Below, piece after piece: positions 1 through 6,645 of a stretch of DNA of 39,422 nucleotides (position 1 is the stretch's first letter; every line of letters begins with the position of its first letter). The notes under the pieces were generated by a model, which worked only from the letters and a program-made list of their open reading frames with translations, made no database searches and was not told the DNA's origin. Made by a program: the position numbers and the translations under genes. Where the stretch lies: positions 1 through 39,422 of the IMG/VR virus record IMGVR_UViG_3300023210_000085; one strand, written 5' to 3'. This stretch comes from a virus.

Positions 1-148
1 TGAAACTTCCAATATACTTTAGACCCGTTTTTATGCCAGCTTTCCATTCTACAATATAAGTTTTATACTGGTGGTCTTGTTGGCATGCATTGGTACAATA
101 CTTTTTAGATTTTCCCTTAAGGACTTCATCGCATGATACACAGTTCAT
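1..148 (-). CDS. HNH-type homing endonuclease, N-terminal part (cut by left edge)
   Basis: The minus-strand frame opens with ATG at 148-146 and stays open to the window edge (49 codons visible). The product begins with a small zinc-finger-like segment with cysteines at residues 3, 6, 18 and 22 (CxxC...CTNAC), followed by a tyrosine/tryptophan-rich stretch. Free-standing phage HNH endonucleases commonly start this way. A GGA Shine-Dalgarno lies about ten bases upstream, and two TATAAATA late promoters (168-175 and 186-193) precede it. The HNH catalytic part would lie outside the window, so the family call rests on the N-terminus alone. Confidence 0.6.
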   Translation of the reverse strand, partial: MNCVSCDEVLKGKSKKYCTNACQQDHQYKTYIVEWKAGIKTGLKYIGSF

Positions 149-167
149 TTTAATTTCCAATAGCAGT

Positions 168-193
168 TATTTATACTGCTAGTGGTATTTATA
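168..193 (-). promoter_or_regulatory. Tandem T4-type late promoters
   Basis: Two TATAAATA octamers are read on the minus strand at 175-168 and 193-186, just upstream of the HNH gene. The inner one is enclosed by a 6-bp inverted repeat (162-167 / 175-180), so read-through RNA would fold there. Confidence 0.6.
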
Positions 194-207
194 CGGCACC
201 GTTGATT

Positions 208-298
208 TGGTATTGCAGGGTAGGTTCGAGCTACCATCCCCCGGTTTGATCCGGTACATTATCCAAGGTATGACCCTCGATTATTATGCTACTGCAAT
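208..298 (-). tRNA. tRNA-like gene with encoded CCA (isotype not assigned)
   Basis: A perfect 7-bp acceptor stem joins ATTGCAG (298-292) to CTGCAAT (218-212). It is followed by discriminator A and an encoded CCA (210-208). The T-arm GGTAG-CTCGAAC-CTACC is intact and positions 8-9 read TA. The middle is unusual: no normal D-stem is visible, a candidate anticodon hairpin contains CAT, and a CCGG/CCGG hairpin resembles a long variable arm. It could be a divergent class II tRNA or a decayed one. Confidence 0.4.
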
Positions 299-302
299 TC
301 TG

Positions 303-391
303 TTGTAACTCGGGCGTCCTAGACCGGACTAGACGACTGATAACCCCACAGGGGCATTTCACCAGACTGGATTCGAACCAGCGTTTCCCGC
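303..391 (-). tRNA. Possible circularly permuted tRNA (UAC anticodon, Val-like)
   Basis: The 3' half lies upstream in the RNA: variable loop AAAC, T-arm GCTGG-TTCGAAT-CCAGT (382-366), acceptor strand CTGGTGA (365-359) and discriminator A. After a 14-base linker that itself forms a CCCC-TGT-GGGG hairpin comes a canonical 5' half: TTATCAG (343-337, pairing at all seven positions with CTGGTGA, two as G-U), TC at 8-9, D-arm GTCT-AGTCCGGTCTA-GGAC with the conserved GG, and a strand CCCGA leading into loop GTTACAA. CCCG can pair with CGGG (390-387) of the 3' half, leaving one A-G mismatch at the loop. The order is therefore permuted at the anticodon loop. An accidental juxtaposition is possible. 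Confidence 0.4.
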
Positions 392-767
392 TTCGGATGC
401 TCATTCGAGCAAATTTGTTATGCACTATACAAGTTCAGTTTCCTGATTCTTCGGGCGAAGTAAAGGTAACGGTTCATTGACCCGATTGAGTATACTCTCC
501 GTGACTATCCAAGCAAATCTTTTGAGATACTACGTTCACCATTCTGCCAAGTTACTAACTTTGCGTACTACGATCCTGATTCTCTCTAGGCGATAACCCA
601 TCCCTCCCTCCATAACGCTAGTGACACGTCGGCGAGCAGGGTGTGAAATAACCTAATCTTTTATTCGTTGAGCGTTTGTACTGAACATAACACGATGTTC
701 AACTTCTCCATTACGGTTAAGCGGCTACTCTGTGCCGGGGGTTTTGATAAGACCCTCAACTTAATAT

Positions 768-841
768 TGGTGCGCGAAGATGGAGTTGAACCACCGTCTT
801 TCCCCAAAAGTGGGAGTGCTCTAACATTGAGCTATTCGCAG
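768..841 (-). tRNA. tRNA with encoded CCA (possibly Lys-like)
   Basis: This is the most normal tRNA of the cluster. The acceptor strands CTGCGAA (841-835) and TTCGCGC (778-772) pair except at the end position. TA sits at 8-9, the D-stem is GCTC/GAGC, the T-arm is GGTGG-TTCAACT-CCATC, and the end is discriminator A plus encoded CCA (770-768). The D-loop lacks the usual GG, and the anticodon arm reads CTCCC-ACTTTTG-GGGAA with C instead of U at position 33. The isotype is therefore uncertain; TTT would be Lys. Confidence 0.5.
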
Positions 842-918
842 CATAATTGGTTCGAGCGACCACCCGCATGGGCCGACATAGCTAATGTTTCCGTGCCGAA
901 GCGCCGGAATGCAGTCAA

Positions 919-943
919 TCACTAAGACAGGAGTTGAACCTGC
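919..943 (-). tRNA. tRNA 3' module (T-arm and acceptor strand)
   Basis: The T-arm GCAGG-TTCAACT-CCTGT (943-927) is followed by acceptor strand CTTAGTG (926-920) and discriminator A, without CCA. No perfect partner strand is seen upstream in the RNA. A six-of-seven match (CATTAGC, followed by TA) lies downstream near 877-883, again in permuted order. Upstream hairpins, including one with a CTGAACA loop near 962, may belong to the same RNA. The gene limits cannot be fixed by eye. Confidence 0.35.
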
Positions 944-1128
944 TACTCGATTTCTTGTGCCTGTTCAGGCAAATTGGTGGTCAATTTTATTAACACCGAA
1001 GCCGCGTCAGCAACAACGATACCCATTGGGAGGTTCGGCCAGACCTTAATCTCTCCGACTTATGTGCATGCAAGCACTGCGGCTAGGATGTGTGTTCGAT
1101 TTGTAGAAAGAAACACACCTTATTATTC

Positions 1129-1182
1129 GGGAGTTGAGTGAACGACGGTTATCCGCCTAAAGGCGTTCTGCGCCCAACTCCC
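1129..1182 (-). ncRNA. Structured RNA element closed by an 8-bp stem
   Basis: GGGAGTTG at one end pairs perfectly with CAACTCCC at the other, enclosing a CGCC-TTTA-GGCG hairpin. A 5-bp stem with a 7-base loop (1183-1199 region) lies directly next to it. It resembles a minimal tRNA-like fold, but no T-loop is present. Function unknown. Confidence 0.35.
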
Positions 1183-1204
1183 TACCCAAGCGGTGGGTAT
1201 AAAA

Positions 1205-1300
1205 GAGGGGAACTCACCTATCATGGGAGTTCAACCCTAAGAATGATTGTTACAAAACCAGCATTCCATCCTGCCGCTTTGCTCTCCCCACCATAACTAG
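1205..1300 (-). tRNA. tRNA-like element with GUA (Tyr-type) anticodon hairpin
   Basis: The hairpin TGGTT-TTGTAAC-AATCA (1260-1244) has a five-pair stem and a 7-base loop with U33, anticodon GUA and A37. It is preceded by a 4-bp D-like stem (AGCA/TGCT) with a long G-rich loop and by a GGTGGGG strand. The expected T-arm is only represented by an atypical GGG-TTGAACT-CCC hairpin, and the acceptor pairing is imperfect. Limits are approximate. Confidence 0.3.
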
Positions 1301-1326
1301 TTTTGGGGCCTTCCACTGTTTCTTTA

Positions 1327-1420
1327 GACTGGCTATATGCCAGTCGAATAGGCTCTAGGGCCTATCCCTACTATTGGCTTCACGACCTTGATCGCTCAGT
1401 TGCCCTCCAGTAGGCCCTAG
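1327..1420 (-). ncRNA. Hairpin plus 10-bp inverted repeat (tRNA-like element)
   Basis: A perfect 7-bp hairpin (1327-1345) lies beside a perfect 10-bp inverted repeat, CTAGGGCCTA (1355-1364) against TAGGCCCTAG (1411-1420), which encloses 46 bases. The outer stem has the length of an extended acceptor stem, but the enclosed segment is about 12 bases too short for a full tRNA and lacks a T-loop. Confidence 0.35.
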
Positions 1421-1434
1421 CTTTCTTTTTTTAG

Positions 1435-1463
1435 CGTCGTTGTGGCTCTAGGTAGCCTCGACG
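1435..1463 (-). ncRNA. 5'-proximal hairpin of the RNA cluster transcript
   Basis: A CGTCG/CGACG stem encloses an inner GGCT/AGCC stem about ten bases after the predicted transcription start. It may cap the 5' end of the cluster transcript. Confidence 0.3.
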
Positions 1464-1479
1464 TTTCTTCAGTTTGTGT

Positions 1480-1507
1480 AGTATAGCAGCTTTTCGTTTG
1501 GTGTCAA
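1480..1507 (-). promoter_or_regulatory. Early sigma70-type promoter for the RNA cluster
   Basis: On the minus strand TTGACA (1507-1502) is followed after 16 bases by TATACT (1485-1480). The sequence matches the consensus shared by other early promoters in the window and points into the tRNA-like region. Confidence 0.75.
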
Positions 1508-1527
1508 CTACTATTTCGTTTGTTTAT

Positions 1528-1567
1528 AAAAAAAGCCCCCATCCTTTTTATCGGTGGGGGCTTTTTT
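1528..1567. terminator. Bidirectional rho-independent terminator
   Basis: GCCCCC pairs with GGGGGC and is flanked by six or more A on one side and T on the other, so it can end transcription in both directions. On the minus strand it closes the nadV operon and the small ORF at 1593-1703, insulating them from the RNA cluster. Confidence 0.85.
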
Positions 1568-1592
1568 GGTTTCTTATAACCGGTTGAAGATA

Positions 1593-1703
1593 TTACTCTC
1601 CCAAAAAGCCCCTCGTAGTAGATTCGCGATTATATGACGCGAAGGCGGAATCATGCCATACGGGTGTCATACTAATCAGCGGTTGTTTGGTTCTACATAA
1701 CAT
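1593..1703 (-). CDS. Small hypothetical protein, 36 aa
   Basis: A 37-codon frame starts at ATG 1703-1701 with a strong Shine-Dalgarno (AAGGA, eight bases upstream) and ends at TAA 1595-1593. A TTGACT/TAGAAT promoter (1749-1777) lies upstream and a strong terminator (1528-1567) directly downstream, so the ORF sits in a complete small transcription unit after nadV. The product is polar with several aromatic residues and shows no motif I recognise. The transcription and ribosome signals support it more than the sequence does. Confidence 0.45.
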   Translation of the reverse strand: MLCRTKQPLISMTPVWHDSAFASYNRESTTRGFLGE

Positions 1704-1748
1704 TGGTCTTTTCCTTGTTTCGTTTGTAAACTGTACTTCTATTTATGT

Positions 1749-1777
1749 ATTCTACGCTAGTGTTTTTATTAAGTCAA
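1749..1777 (-). promoter_or_regulatory. Sigma70-type promoter for the 36-aa ORF
   Basis: TTGACT (1777-1772), a 17-base spacer and TAGAAT (1754-1749) are read on the minus strand. The -35 overlaps the nadV stop codon. Confidence 0.5.
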
Positions 1778-3174
1778 GCTTTTTTGAGACTTTTTTGCAC
1801 TTTTTCTCGAATTGTTGCAAAGTTAGTTGTTTTCAACAGCTTGCCGTTCTTGAATACCGTCTCAAGAATGTTATCATCGTATGAACATGTGTCGGCACGA
1901 ACAGTTTGATACGTATCGTCTTGATTCCGGATCAGGGCAAGTCGTCCACGTTTACTTTGCTTGCCGAGATCAGTGATCGGTGCTTTGTACACGTCTCTCC
2001 AACTGTTGTTCACATAGATTGCCGAAGCTTTCATTGCGAACTCCAGCGTGTCGCGGTCGACCATCTGGAGCAATCCGCCGCCTTGGCCGAATGCAATGTT
2101 GCTTGCGGACAATTTCAGTTCCATCATTTTGTCAAGAATGATCTTGACGGTATCAACCGTGATGCCATCGCCTTGGATCACTCGGAAGTAATCGGGCAGA
2201 ACTTTGTATCCCTTGGAGTTCGTGGTGTAACCCACTTTATCCATCAATCGCAAAATGCAGTCGATTGGAACAGTTTCTGGATCACCAGAGTCTGGACGTA
2301 CAATAAGTGTTGCGCCAGAGTCTCTGACATCTTTGAGAAGTTCATCACCCCAAAGATTGCTGCATGCATTATAGATGTCATATGAGTCTGATACACAGGC
2401 AACCATGTTCTCCGGCTTTGCAAACTGTTTGATCATATTGCGAAATGCATCAACTTCTTGGTCAGGACCACCCCATGCCGTGATAGTGGAGTGTTCTGAT
2501 GCTGGAATACTGAACCCTGCCATTTCTTCACCATAGTAGCGTCTGGCGGCGATAACACCTTCGACGGTATCTGTGCCCAAGAAGTTCACCAGATGTGCAC
2601 AACCACCTAGGGCGGCTGTTTCGGGACTTGAGCAACCACGTGCACCGAAATCATGCATCTTGAAGCCGATTTCTGCTGCTGGATCATCTGCGGATTCTAA
2701 TAAAGCATCCCAAATGACCACTTTTGAAGCATAACTATTTGTTGCAACAGTAGTAGGATACCAAATTGCTCGGAGCAAACTTGTTTCCAGATAGCTGGTC
2801 AACCATGGAACGAATGGATCGGTGTTCACCAATTGCAGCATCACGTTACGGTTTGGAAGGACTGTTCCTTCTGGTACTGCCTGAATTTCGACTGGCAGAT
2901 AACCATTGTGTTTGTTCAAGATGTGCATCCAGCCTTCGCGGTTGAATGGTTCGCCGTGTGCGCCCCAAAAGGCTTCGGCTTCATCAATCATTTCTTGGGT
3001 GATTGGTTTGGTGAGATATTCTTTCAGGAACATTTGGAGTCCGAAGACCACTGATTTGTCCCATTTGCCACCACGGCTTTCGATGTATGAACTTACATAC
3101 TCGGTGCCTTCGGGATACTGCAGGAAGTGCCCTGCTTTGTAGGAATCGGTTCTTAGTAGAATGTTAGTTTGCAT
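1774..3174 (-). CDS. nadV: Nicotinamide phosphoribosyltransferase
   Basis: The 466-residue product is a full-length NAMPT/NadV. It condenses nicotinamide with PRPP to give NMN in the cytoplasm, the first step of NAD+ salvage from nicotinamide. Visible family motifs include MHDFGARG near residue 173, the conserved histidine segment SEHSTITAWGG near 228, SDSYDIYN near 263, and the phosphoribosyl-binding segment IVRPDSGDP near 292. Length fits the roughly 470-490 residues of the family. AAGGAGA precedes the ATG at 3174. The gene is last in an operon behind the NMN adenylyltransferase, so together they rebuild NAD+ from nicotinamide in two steps. Confidence 0.97.
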   Translation of the reverse strand: MQTNILLRTDSYKAGHFLQYPEGTEYVSSYIESRGGKWDKSVVFGLQMFLKEYLTKPITQEMIDEAEAFWGAHGEPFNREGWMHILNKHNGYLPVEIQAVPEGTVLPNRNVMLQLVNTDPFVPWLTSYLETSLLRAIWYPTTVATNSYASKVVIWDALLESADDPAAEIGFKMHDFGARGCSSPETAALGGCAHLVNFLGTDTVEGVIAARRYYGEEMAGFSIPASEHSTITAWGGPDQEVDAFRNMIKQFAKPENMVACVSDSYDIYNACSNLWGDELLKDVRDSGATLIVRPDSGDPETVPIDCILRLMDKVGYTTNSKGYKVLPDYFRVIQGDGITVDTVKIILDKMMELKLSASNIAFGQGGGLLQMVDRDTLEFAMKASAIYVNNSWRDVYKAPITDLGKQSKRGRLALIRNQDDTYQTVRADTCSYDDNILETVFKNGKLLKTTNFATIREKVQKSLKKA

Positions 3175-3187
3175 GATAATCTCCTTA

Positions 3188-3364
3188 TTATGCTTCTTTG
3201 GCCATCAGTCTTTCTAATGGTCTTTTTGGCGCATTTGCCAATTCTTCAATAGCTTCTAGTCTCATGTTTTCAGGACATCCGCAGATAAGATATGCTGCAT
3301 GCATACGTGCCTTATAGCGGTCTTCCGGTGTATCCATTTTTGGTGCCCATCCATATTTCATCAT
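3188..3364 (-). CDS. Small protein between NadM and NadV, 58 aa
   Basis: The start was placed at ATG 3364-3362 because it overlaps the upstream NadM stop as ATGA and has AGGAG seven bases upstream; a longer upstream reading lacks such a signal. The product is basic in its second half (PKRPLERLMAKEA end), contains a CGCPE segment near residue 29 and no known domain. Its position between the two NAD+ enzymes, with overlap and tight spacing, suggests co-translation and a function linked to the pathway, but nothing in the sequence shows what that is. Confidence 0.8.
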   Translation of the reverse strand: MMKYGWAPKMDTPEDRYKARMHAAYLICGCPENMRLEAIEELANAPKRPLERLMAKEA

Positions 3365-4389
3365 GATAATTCTCCTAACATGTCTTGGATAATCCAAAAA
3401 TGGTCCTCGAACATATTCGTAGGCTCAAGTTCACTTAACGGAACCCACTTTGCTTTGTCGGCGTCGTCTGATCCTTTGATCTTCGGCAGACTGGTTTGGT
3501 CTTGAAGTTTCATATAGAATGCTTGTGTGATAATCCGGCCACGTGCTGAACGATATGGATCATCGTATGTTTTCTGTGTTACGATTGATCCACGTAGGAC
3601 CGGTTCCGGAACTTTGATTTTGGTTTCTTCACGAAGTTCCCTAATCATTGCGTCAACCAGAAATTCATCAGGGTTAACAAATCCGCCGGGGATTGCCCAT
3701 TGGCCTTTGCCGGGTTCTGCTCGACGCCGGATCAAAAGGACGTGTCCTGATTGTACGACGACAGCATCAACGGTGTGTTCGATGCGAGGGTATTTTTGTA
3801 CTGACAGTTTGTACTGTTCCACAAAGTAGAACTCTCGCATCAGTTGGTCCATTGTGGGGGTTTCGCGGAAATATTCCAAAAACGTGTCAACGGCTTGTGG
3901 TACCATTCGATGGTAGCTTGCCGGATTGACGCTGAAATAAGTATCGCGGATGTCTGATGCGTTCAGGTTATCAAGGAATGATACATCTTCGAAGTCCCAT
4001 GTTGGGAACAATTTCAGATAGAATGAACTGGAATCTTTGTTGCAGCCGATCAGGCCAATTTTAGGATCATCGGGCAACTCTAGTTCTTGGCACTGAAAGG
4101 CCACGATTTCTTGAACTTGTGCGATCCATCCGTTGTTGTTGTATGTCATGTCGTCCATTGGAACAATGCCCATGCGGCCAGCGGCGTCGGCAGCGGGATT
4201 TGAATCTGCTATCATTTTGCAGCGTTCGTCGTATGTGAATGGGTTTCTGTTGGATCGTGCAGAGTTTGCTGATCCGACGATAACAAGGACGTTATCGGCT
4301 AGTTCTAAGGCACGATCAATGACACGTGTGTGTCCTAGATGCAGTGGCTGGAAGCGCCCAATGTAAACAAGCAAGTCGTATTTTGTCAT
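3361..4389 (-). CDS. nadM: Bifunctional NMN adenylyltransferase / Nudix hydrolase
   Basis: This 342-residue fusion has an N-terminal nucleotidyltransferase (GRFQPLHLGH at 11-20 contains the HxGH ATP-binding motif) that converts NMN and ATP to NAD+. Its C-terminal Nudix domain has the box GGFVNPDEF...RELREET at about 235-256, with the GX5EX7REXXEE pattern intact. The Nudix half of such fusions is typically an ADP-ribose pyrophosphatase. GGAGA lies before the ATG at 4389. A sigma70-type promoter and an overlapping late-type octamer (4650-4687) are upstream. With nadV it forms a two-enzyme NAD+ reconstitution pathway. Confidence 0.96.
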   Translation of the reverse strand: MTKYDLLVYIGRFQPLHLGHTRVIDRALELADNVLVIVGSANSARSNRNPFTYDERCKMIADSNPAADAAGRMGIVPMDDMTYNNNGWIAQVQEIVAFQCQELELPDDPKIGLIGCNKDSSSFYLKLFPTWDFEDVSFLDNLNASDIRDTYFSVNPASYHRMVPQAVDTFLEYFRETPTMDQLMREFYFVEQYKLSVQKYPRIEHTVDAVVVQSGHVLLIRRRAEPGKGQWAIPGGFVNPDEFLVDAMIRELREETKIKVPEPVLRGSIVTQKTYDDPYRSARGRIITQAFYMKLQDQTSLPKIKGSDDADKAKWVPLSELEPTNMFEDHFWIIQDMLGELS

Positions 4390-4409
4390 TTGATATCTCC
4401 GATTAAGTT

Positions 4410-4589
4410 ATGAACTTGCAGGGACATGTTCATACGGAAGATACCCGTGCAAAAATGCGTTCAGCAAAAGCAAACATCGTTTGGGTACACAAAGATAACA
4501 CCAAACCAAAGCAAATTAATGCAAATGAACTCGAAAAATACTTATCTGAATCGTGGGTACGTGGTCGTGGGCCAAAGGCCAATTGGTGA
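4410..4589 (+). pseudogene. Homing-endonuclease C-terminal remnant (NUMOD3-like plus tail)
   Basis: The 59-codon plus-strand frame from ATG 4410 encodes a segment GHVHTEDTRAKMRSAKAN that resembles the NUMOD3 DNA-binding repeat of HNH and GIY-YIG endonucleases. It is followed by a WV...ELEKYLSESWVRGRG tail typical of their C-termini. No catalytic domain is present and no Shine-Dalgarno precedes the ATG. I read it as the surviving 3' end of a homing-endonuclease gene, located divergently from nadM in the nadM promoter region. A short free-standing DNA-binding protein is the alternative. Confidence 0.6.
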
Positions 4590-4649
4590 TGCATATCAAG
4601 GCTCCCTTGTTGCTGTATGAGAGTTAAAAGTCTATCTCTTAACTGGTAT

Positions 4650-4687
4650 TATTTATCATTATATACTAACTTTGAAATGTTTGTCAA
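4650..4687 (-). promoter_or_regulatory. Promoter of the NAD+ salvage operon (early, overlapping late)
   Basis: On the minus strand TTGACA (4687-4682) is followed by TATATA after 16 bases or TATAAT after 18 bases (4663-4658). GATAAATA (4657-4650), a late-type octamer, sits immediately downstream. The transcript would cross the endonuclease remnant antisense before reaching nadM. Confidence 0.65.
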
Positions 4688-4696
4688 GTGTTTTCG

Positions 4697-4704
4697 TATA
4701 AATA
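4697..4704 (+). promoter_or_regulatory. Late promoter TATAAATA
   Basis: A perfect TATAAATA lies on the plus strand only four bases before the ATG at 4709. The predicted transcription start therefore falls at the start codon. Confidence 0.6.
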
Positions 4705-4708
4705 CTGT

Positions 4709-6598
4709 ATGCGTGATGTATTAGACCAATTAAAGTTCATTCAATCAGGAAAACGTGGCGGTGTGTTGTTCGAAAACATGCTGACAGAGGCCCCTAACTA
4801 CGGTGATATGTTCAATTCAGTGTTGGCTTATGTACGTGAGTACTCCCGTAGTCCAGAGACTGATCTTGAAAAGACCGGCGAGGCCATTAAGAAAGAGATC
4901 AAATGGGCTAAACAAACACTTCGTAAGAACGATAGAATTGTTTGGTATCTCCGGTATGCTAAGATGGCTATGGTCAATCGTATTTTCAGTCCAGAGCATG
5001 ATGTTTTAACCAAGGAGCGACAGAAATTTGATGCCGCGTTGGACAGCGGCGGCGTATCCGTTGGTCCAGAGAAAATAGATGCTTCCGTGATGAAATGGAT
5101 AAGAGAGCAACTTAGTCACTACATGGGTGTCGCTGTGAACGCCCCTAGTATTGCAAATTACGTGTTCCCAAAAAAGACGTTGGGCGAGGTCATCGGTGAA
5201 TTGAAAGGGTTGGAAGACGACTGGATCGAAGCTCAAGCCGAGAAAGAACGCGGCTTAGAGATCGAAGCTGGCGATGAAATCTTCATGGAATTCGAGCATG
5301 GCCATAAAGCTTGGTGGTTGCTTGATAGAAATTATTGTGATGCTGAAGGCAAAGCGATGGGGCACTGTGGGAACAATCAAGGACGATCCGGATACGACGA
5401 AAAGGTTCTAAGTTTTCGAGTAAAGGCAAACCCTGAGATGTCCGACGAAGAGTCTCCATGGATACCTCATTTGACTTTCATTCTTGATGGCAATGGCATG
5501 CTTGGTGAGATGAAAGGTCGGGCCAATGCAAAGCCTGTAGAAAGATATCACCGATACATTGTTCCGTTGTTAAAGGATCAACGTATCACGGGCATCAAAG
5601 GTGGCGGATATGATGCTAGTAATAATTTCGCACTATCCGATCTTGATCATGACACACAACAAGAATTAAAGAAGATGAAACCTGCCTTGCGTGATCTACG
5701 AGAGATCAGACGATCCGGCGACGAAGAACTATTCAAAGAGCAACTCGACATACGATCAAGTAACTCTGATTTACCAGAACCATACGATGTTGATATGGAA
5801 AAAGATGAAGTTATATTGGCTGCGTGGGCAAACATAAATCAATTATCTCAGGAATGGGAAGATATGTACAAAGCTTTACAGTTTTGGGATGATTTTGAAA
5901 CACGCTATGATCCATCGGAGATAACGAATGATGACATCTTTTATGCGCTAGAAGAGATGAACGATGATATATTGTTGAAACTAATGGAAGAGTTAGGTGT
6001 TAAACAAGAGATACATTCGGATAGATTAATTGAATTATCGGATAAGATTCACCGTCACCCTAGATATTTCTCGTTGTTCACTGATGCATTACAAACAGTG
6101 GCAGATAAATCAATGGGAAGTAATGGAACATTCAAGAAGGATTTCACATCATACATCAAATTCTTGCTTGATTATATGCCATTCAGAGTGCATGATGCTG
6201 GTCTTCGATATAACGAGGACGACATTTTTAATACTGAATTCGAATTCTATGTTGATTTCAACAATTACGTGAACTATATCGATGTCGCTTCGTCGGGCGA
6301 CGACGATGACTACGACGATATGTACTTTATCATGGATGTCAAATATGCGAGAGAATGGCAGGTACTAGATGAATACCCTGAACTACAACATTATATGCAG
6401 GATCAAGGCAAGGAAGAAGGTGTACAATTGGACCTAATTCATAAAATGATTCATGAAAAAACTGGTGGTATTCATTATCTTGAACCATCTGACATTGGCA
6501 AAGAGTTCACTGAGCTACTAACACATGGTGGTCGTCCAAGCAAAGACGAAATGGGCGATCTGTTCAATAGTCTCCGAAGAAACGCTGGCCTGATTTAG
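4709..6598 (+). CDS. Conserved phage protein with MGHCGN motif, function unknown, 629 aa
   Basis: I chose ATG 4709 over a GTG at 4688 because the latter lies upstream of the late promoter. The central part (about residues 185-320) contains a helical stretch, then WWLLD...EGKAMGHCGN, VLSFR, PHLTFILDGNG, LGEMKGRANAKP and a GIKGGGY segment. Similar motif strings occur in large phage proteins of unknown function; the Cys-Gly pair loosely recalls PcfJ-like proteins, but I would not assign that. The last third is very acidic with D/E runs. It is the only large plus-strand gene here that is not a homing endonuclease, and it appears late-expressed with little or no leader. Confidence 0.8.
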   Translation: MRDVLDQLKFIQSGKRGGVLFENMLTEAPNYGDMFNSVLAYVREYSRSPETDLEKTGEAIKKEIKWAKQTLRKNDRIVWYLRYAKMAMVNRIFSPEHDVLTKERQKFDAALDSGGVSVGPEKIDASVMKWIREQLSHYMGVAVNAPSIANYVFPKKTLGEVIGELKGLEDDWIEAQAEKERGLEIEAGDEIFMEFEHGHKAWWLLDRNYCDAEGKAMGHCGNNQGRSGYDEKVLSFRVKANPEMSDEESPWIPHLTFILDGNGMLGEMKGRANAKPVERYHRYIVPLLKDQRITGIKGGGYDASNNFALSDLDHDTQQELKKMKPALRDLREIRRSGDEELFKEQLDIRSSNSDLPEPYDVDMEKDEVILAAWANINQLSQEWEDMYKALQFWDDFETRYDPSEITNDDIFYALEEMNDDILLKLMEELGVKQEIHSDRLIELSDKIHRHPRYFSLFTDALQTVADKSMGSNGTFKKDFTSYIKFLLDYMPFRVHDAGLRYNEDDIFNTEFEFYVDFNNYVNYIDVASSGDDDDYDDMYFIMDVKYAREWQVLDEYPELQHYMQDQGKEEGVQLDLIHKMIHEKTGGIHYLEPSDIGKEFTELLTHGGRPSKDEMGDLFNSLRRNAGLI

Positions 6599-6604
6599 GC
6601 AAAA

Positions 6605-6624
6605 AGAAAGGGGCCGAAGCCCCT
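6605..6624 (-). terminator. Terminator with UUCG tetraloop
   Basis: On the minus strand AGGGGC-TTCG-GCCCCT is followed by TTTCTTTTT. It terminates the 6646-7056 gene and also lies directly behind the plus-strand gene that ends at 6598. Confidence 0.85.
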
Positions 6625-6645
6625 GTTCTCAAAATATCTTGTATT

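Larger units (their letters stand above)
200..1475 (-). ncRNA. tRNA / structured RNA cluster
   Basis: No convincing protein gene is visible in this stretch. On the minus strand it contains at least four canonical T-arms (loops CTCGAAC near 227, TTCGAAT near 374, TTCAACT near 787 and near 935), an anticodon-arm-like hairpin near 1252, and many short perfect hairpins. A strong sigma70-type promoter at 1480-1507 would transcribe the whole block leftwards. Most elements do not fold into ordinary cloverleaves in linear order, so the individual tRNA calls below are tentative. A covariance-model search would settle their boundaries and isotypes. Confidence 0.6.

Noticed and set aside
231-480. Open frames over the tRNA region on both strands
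   Set aside because: They translate T-arm sequences (GKRWFESS-like on one strand, TRLDSNQRF-like on the other), a typical artefact over tRNA genes.
4426-4620. 64-codon plus-strand frame overlapping the endonuclease remnant
   Set aside because: The frame at 4410-4589 encodes recognisable NUMOD3-like and tail motifs; this one does not.
4688-4708. GTG start seven codons upstream of the MGHCGN protein ATG
   Set aside because: It lies upstream of and inside the TATAAATA late promoter, so a late transcript would not contain it.
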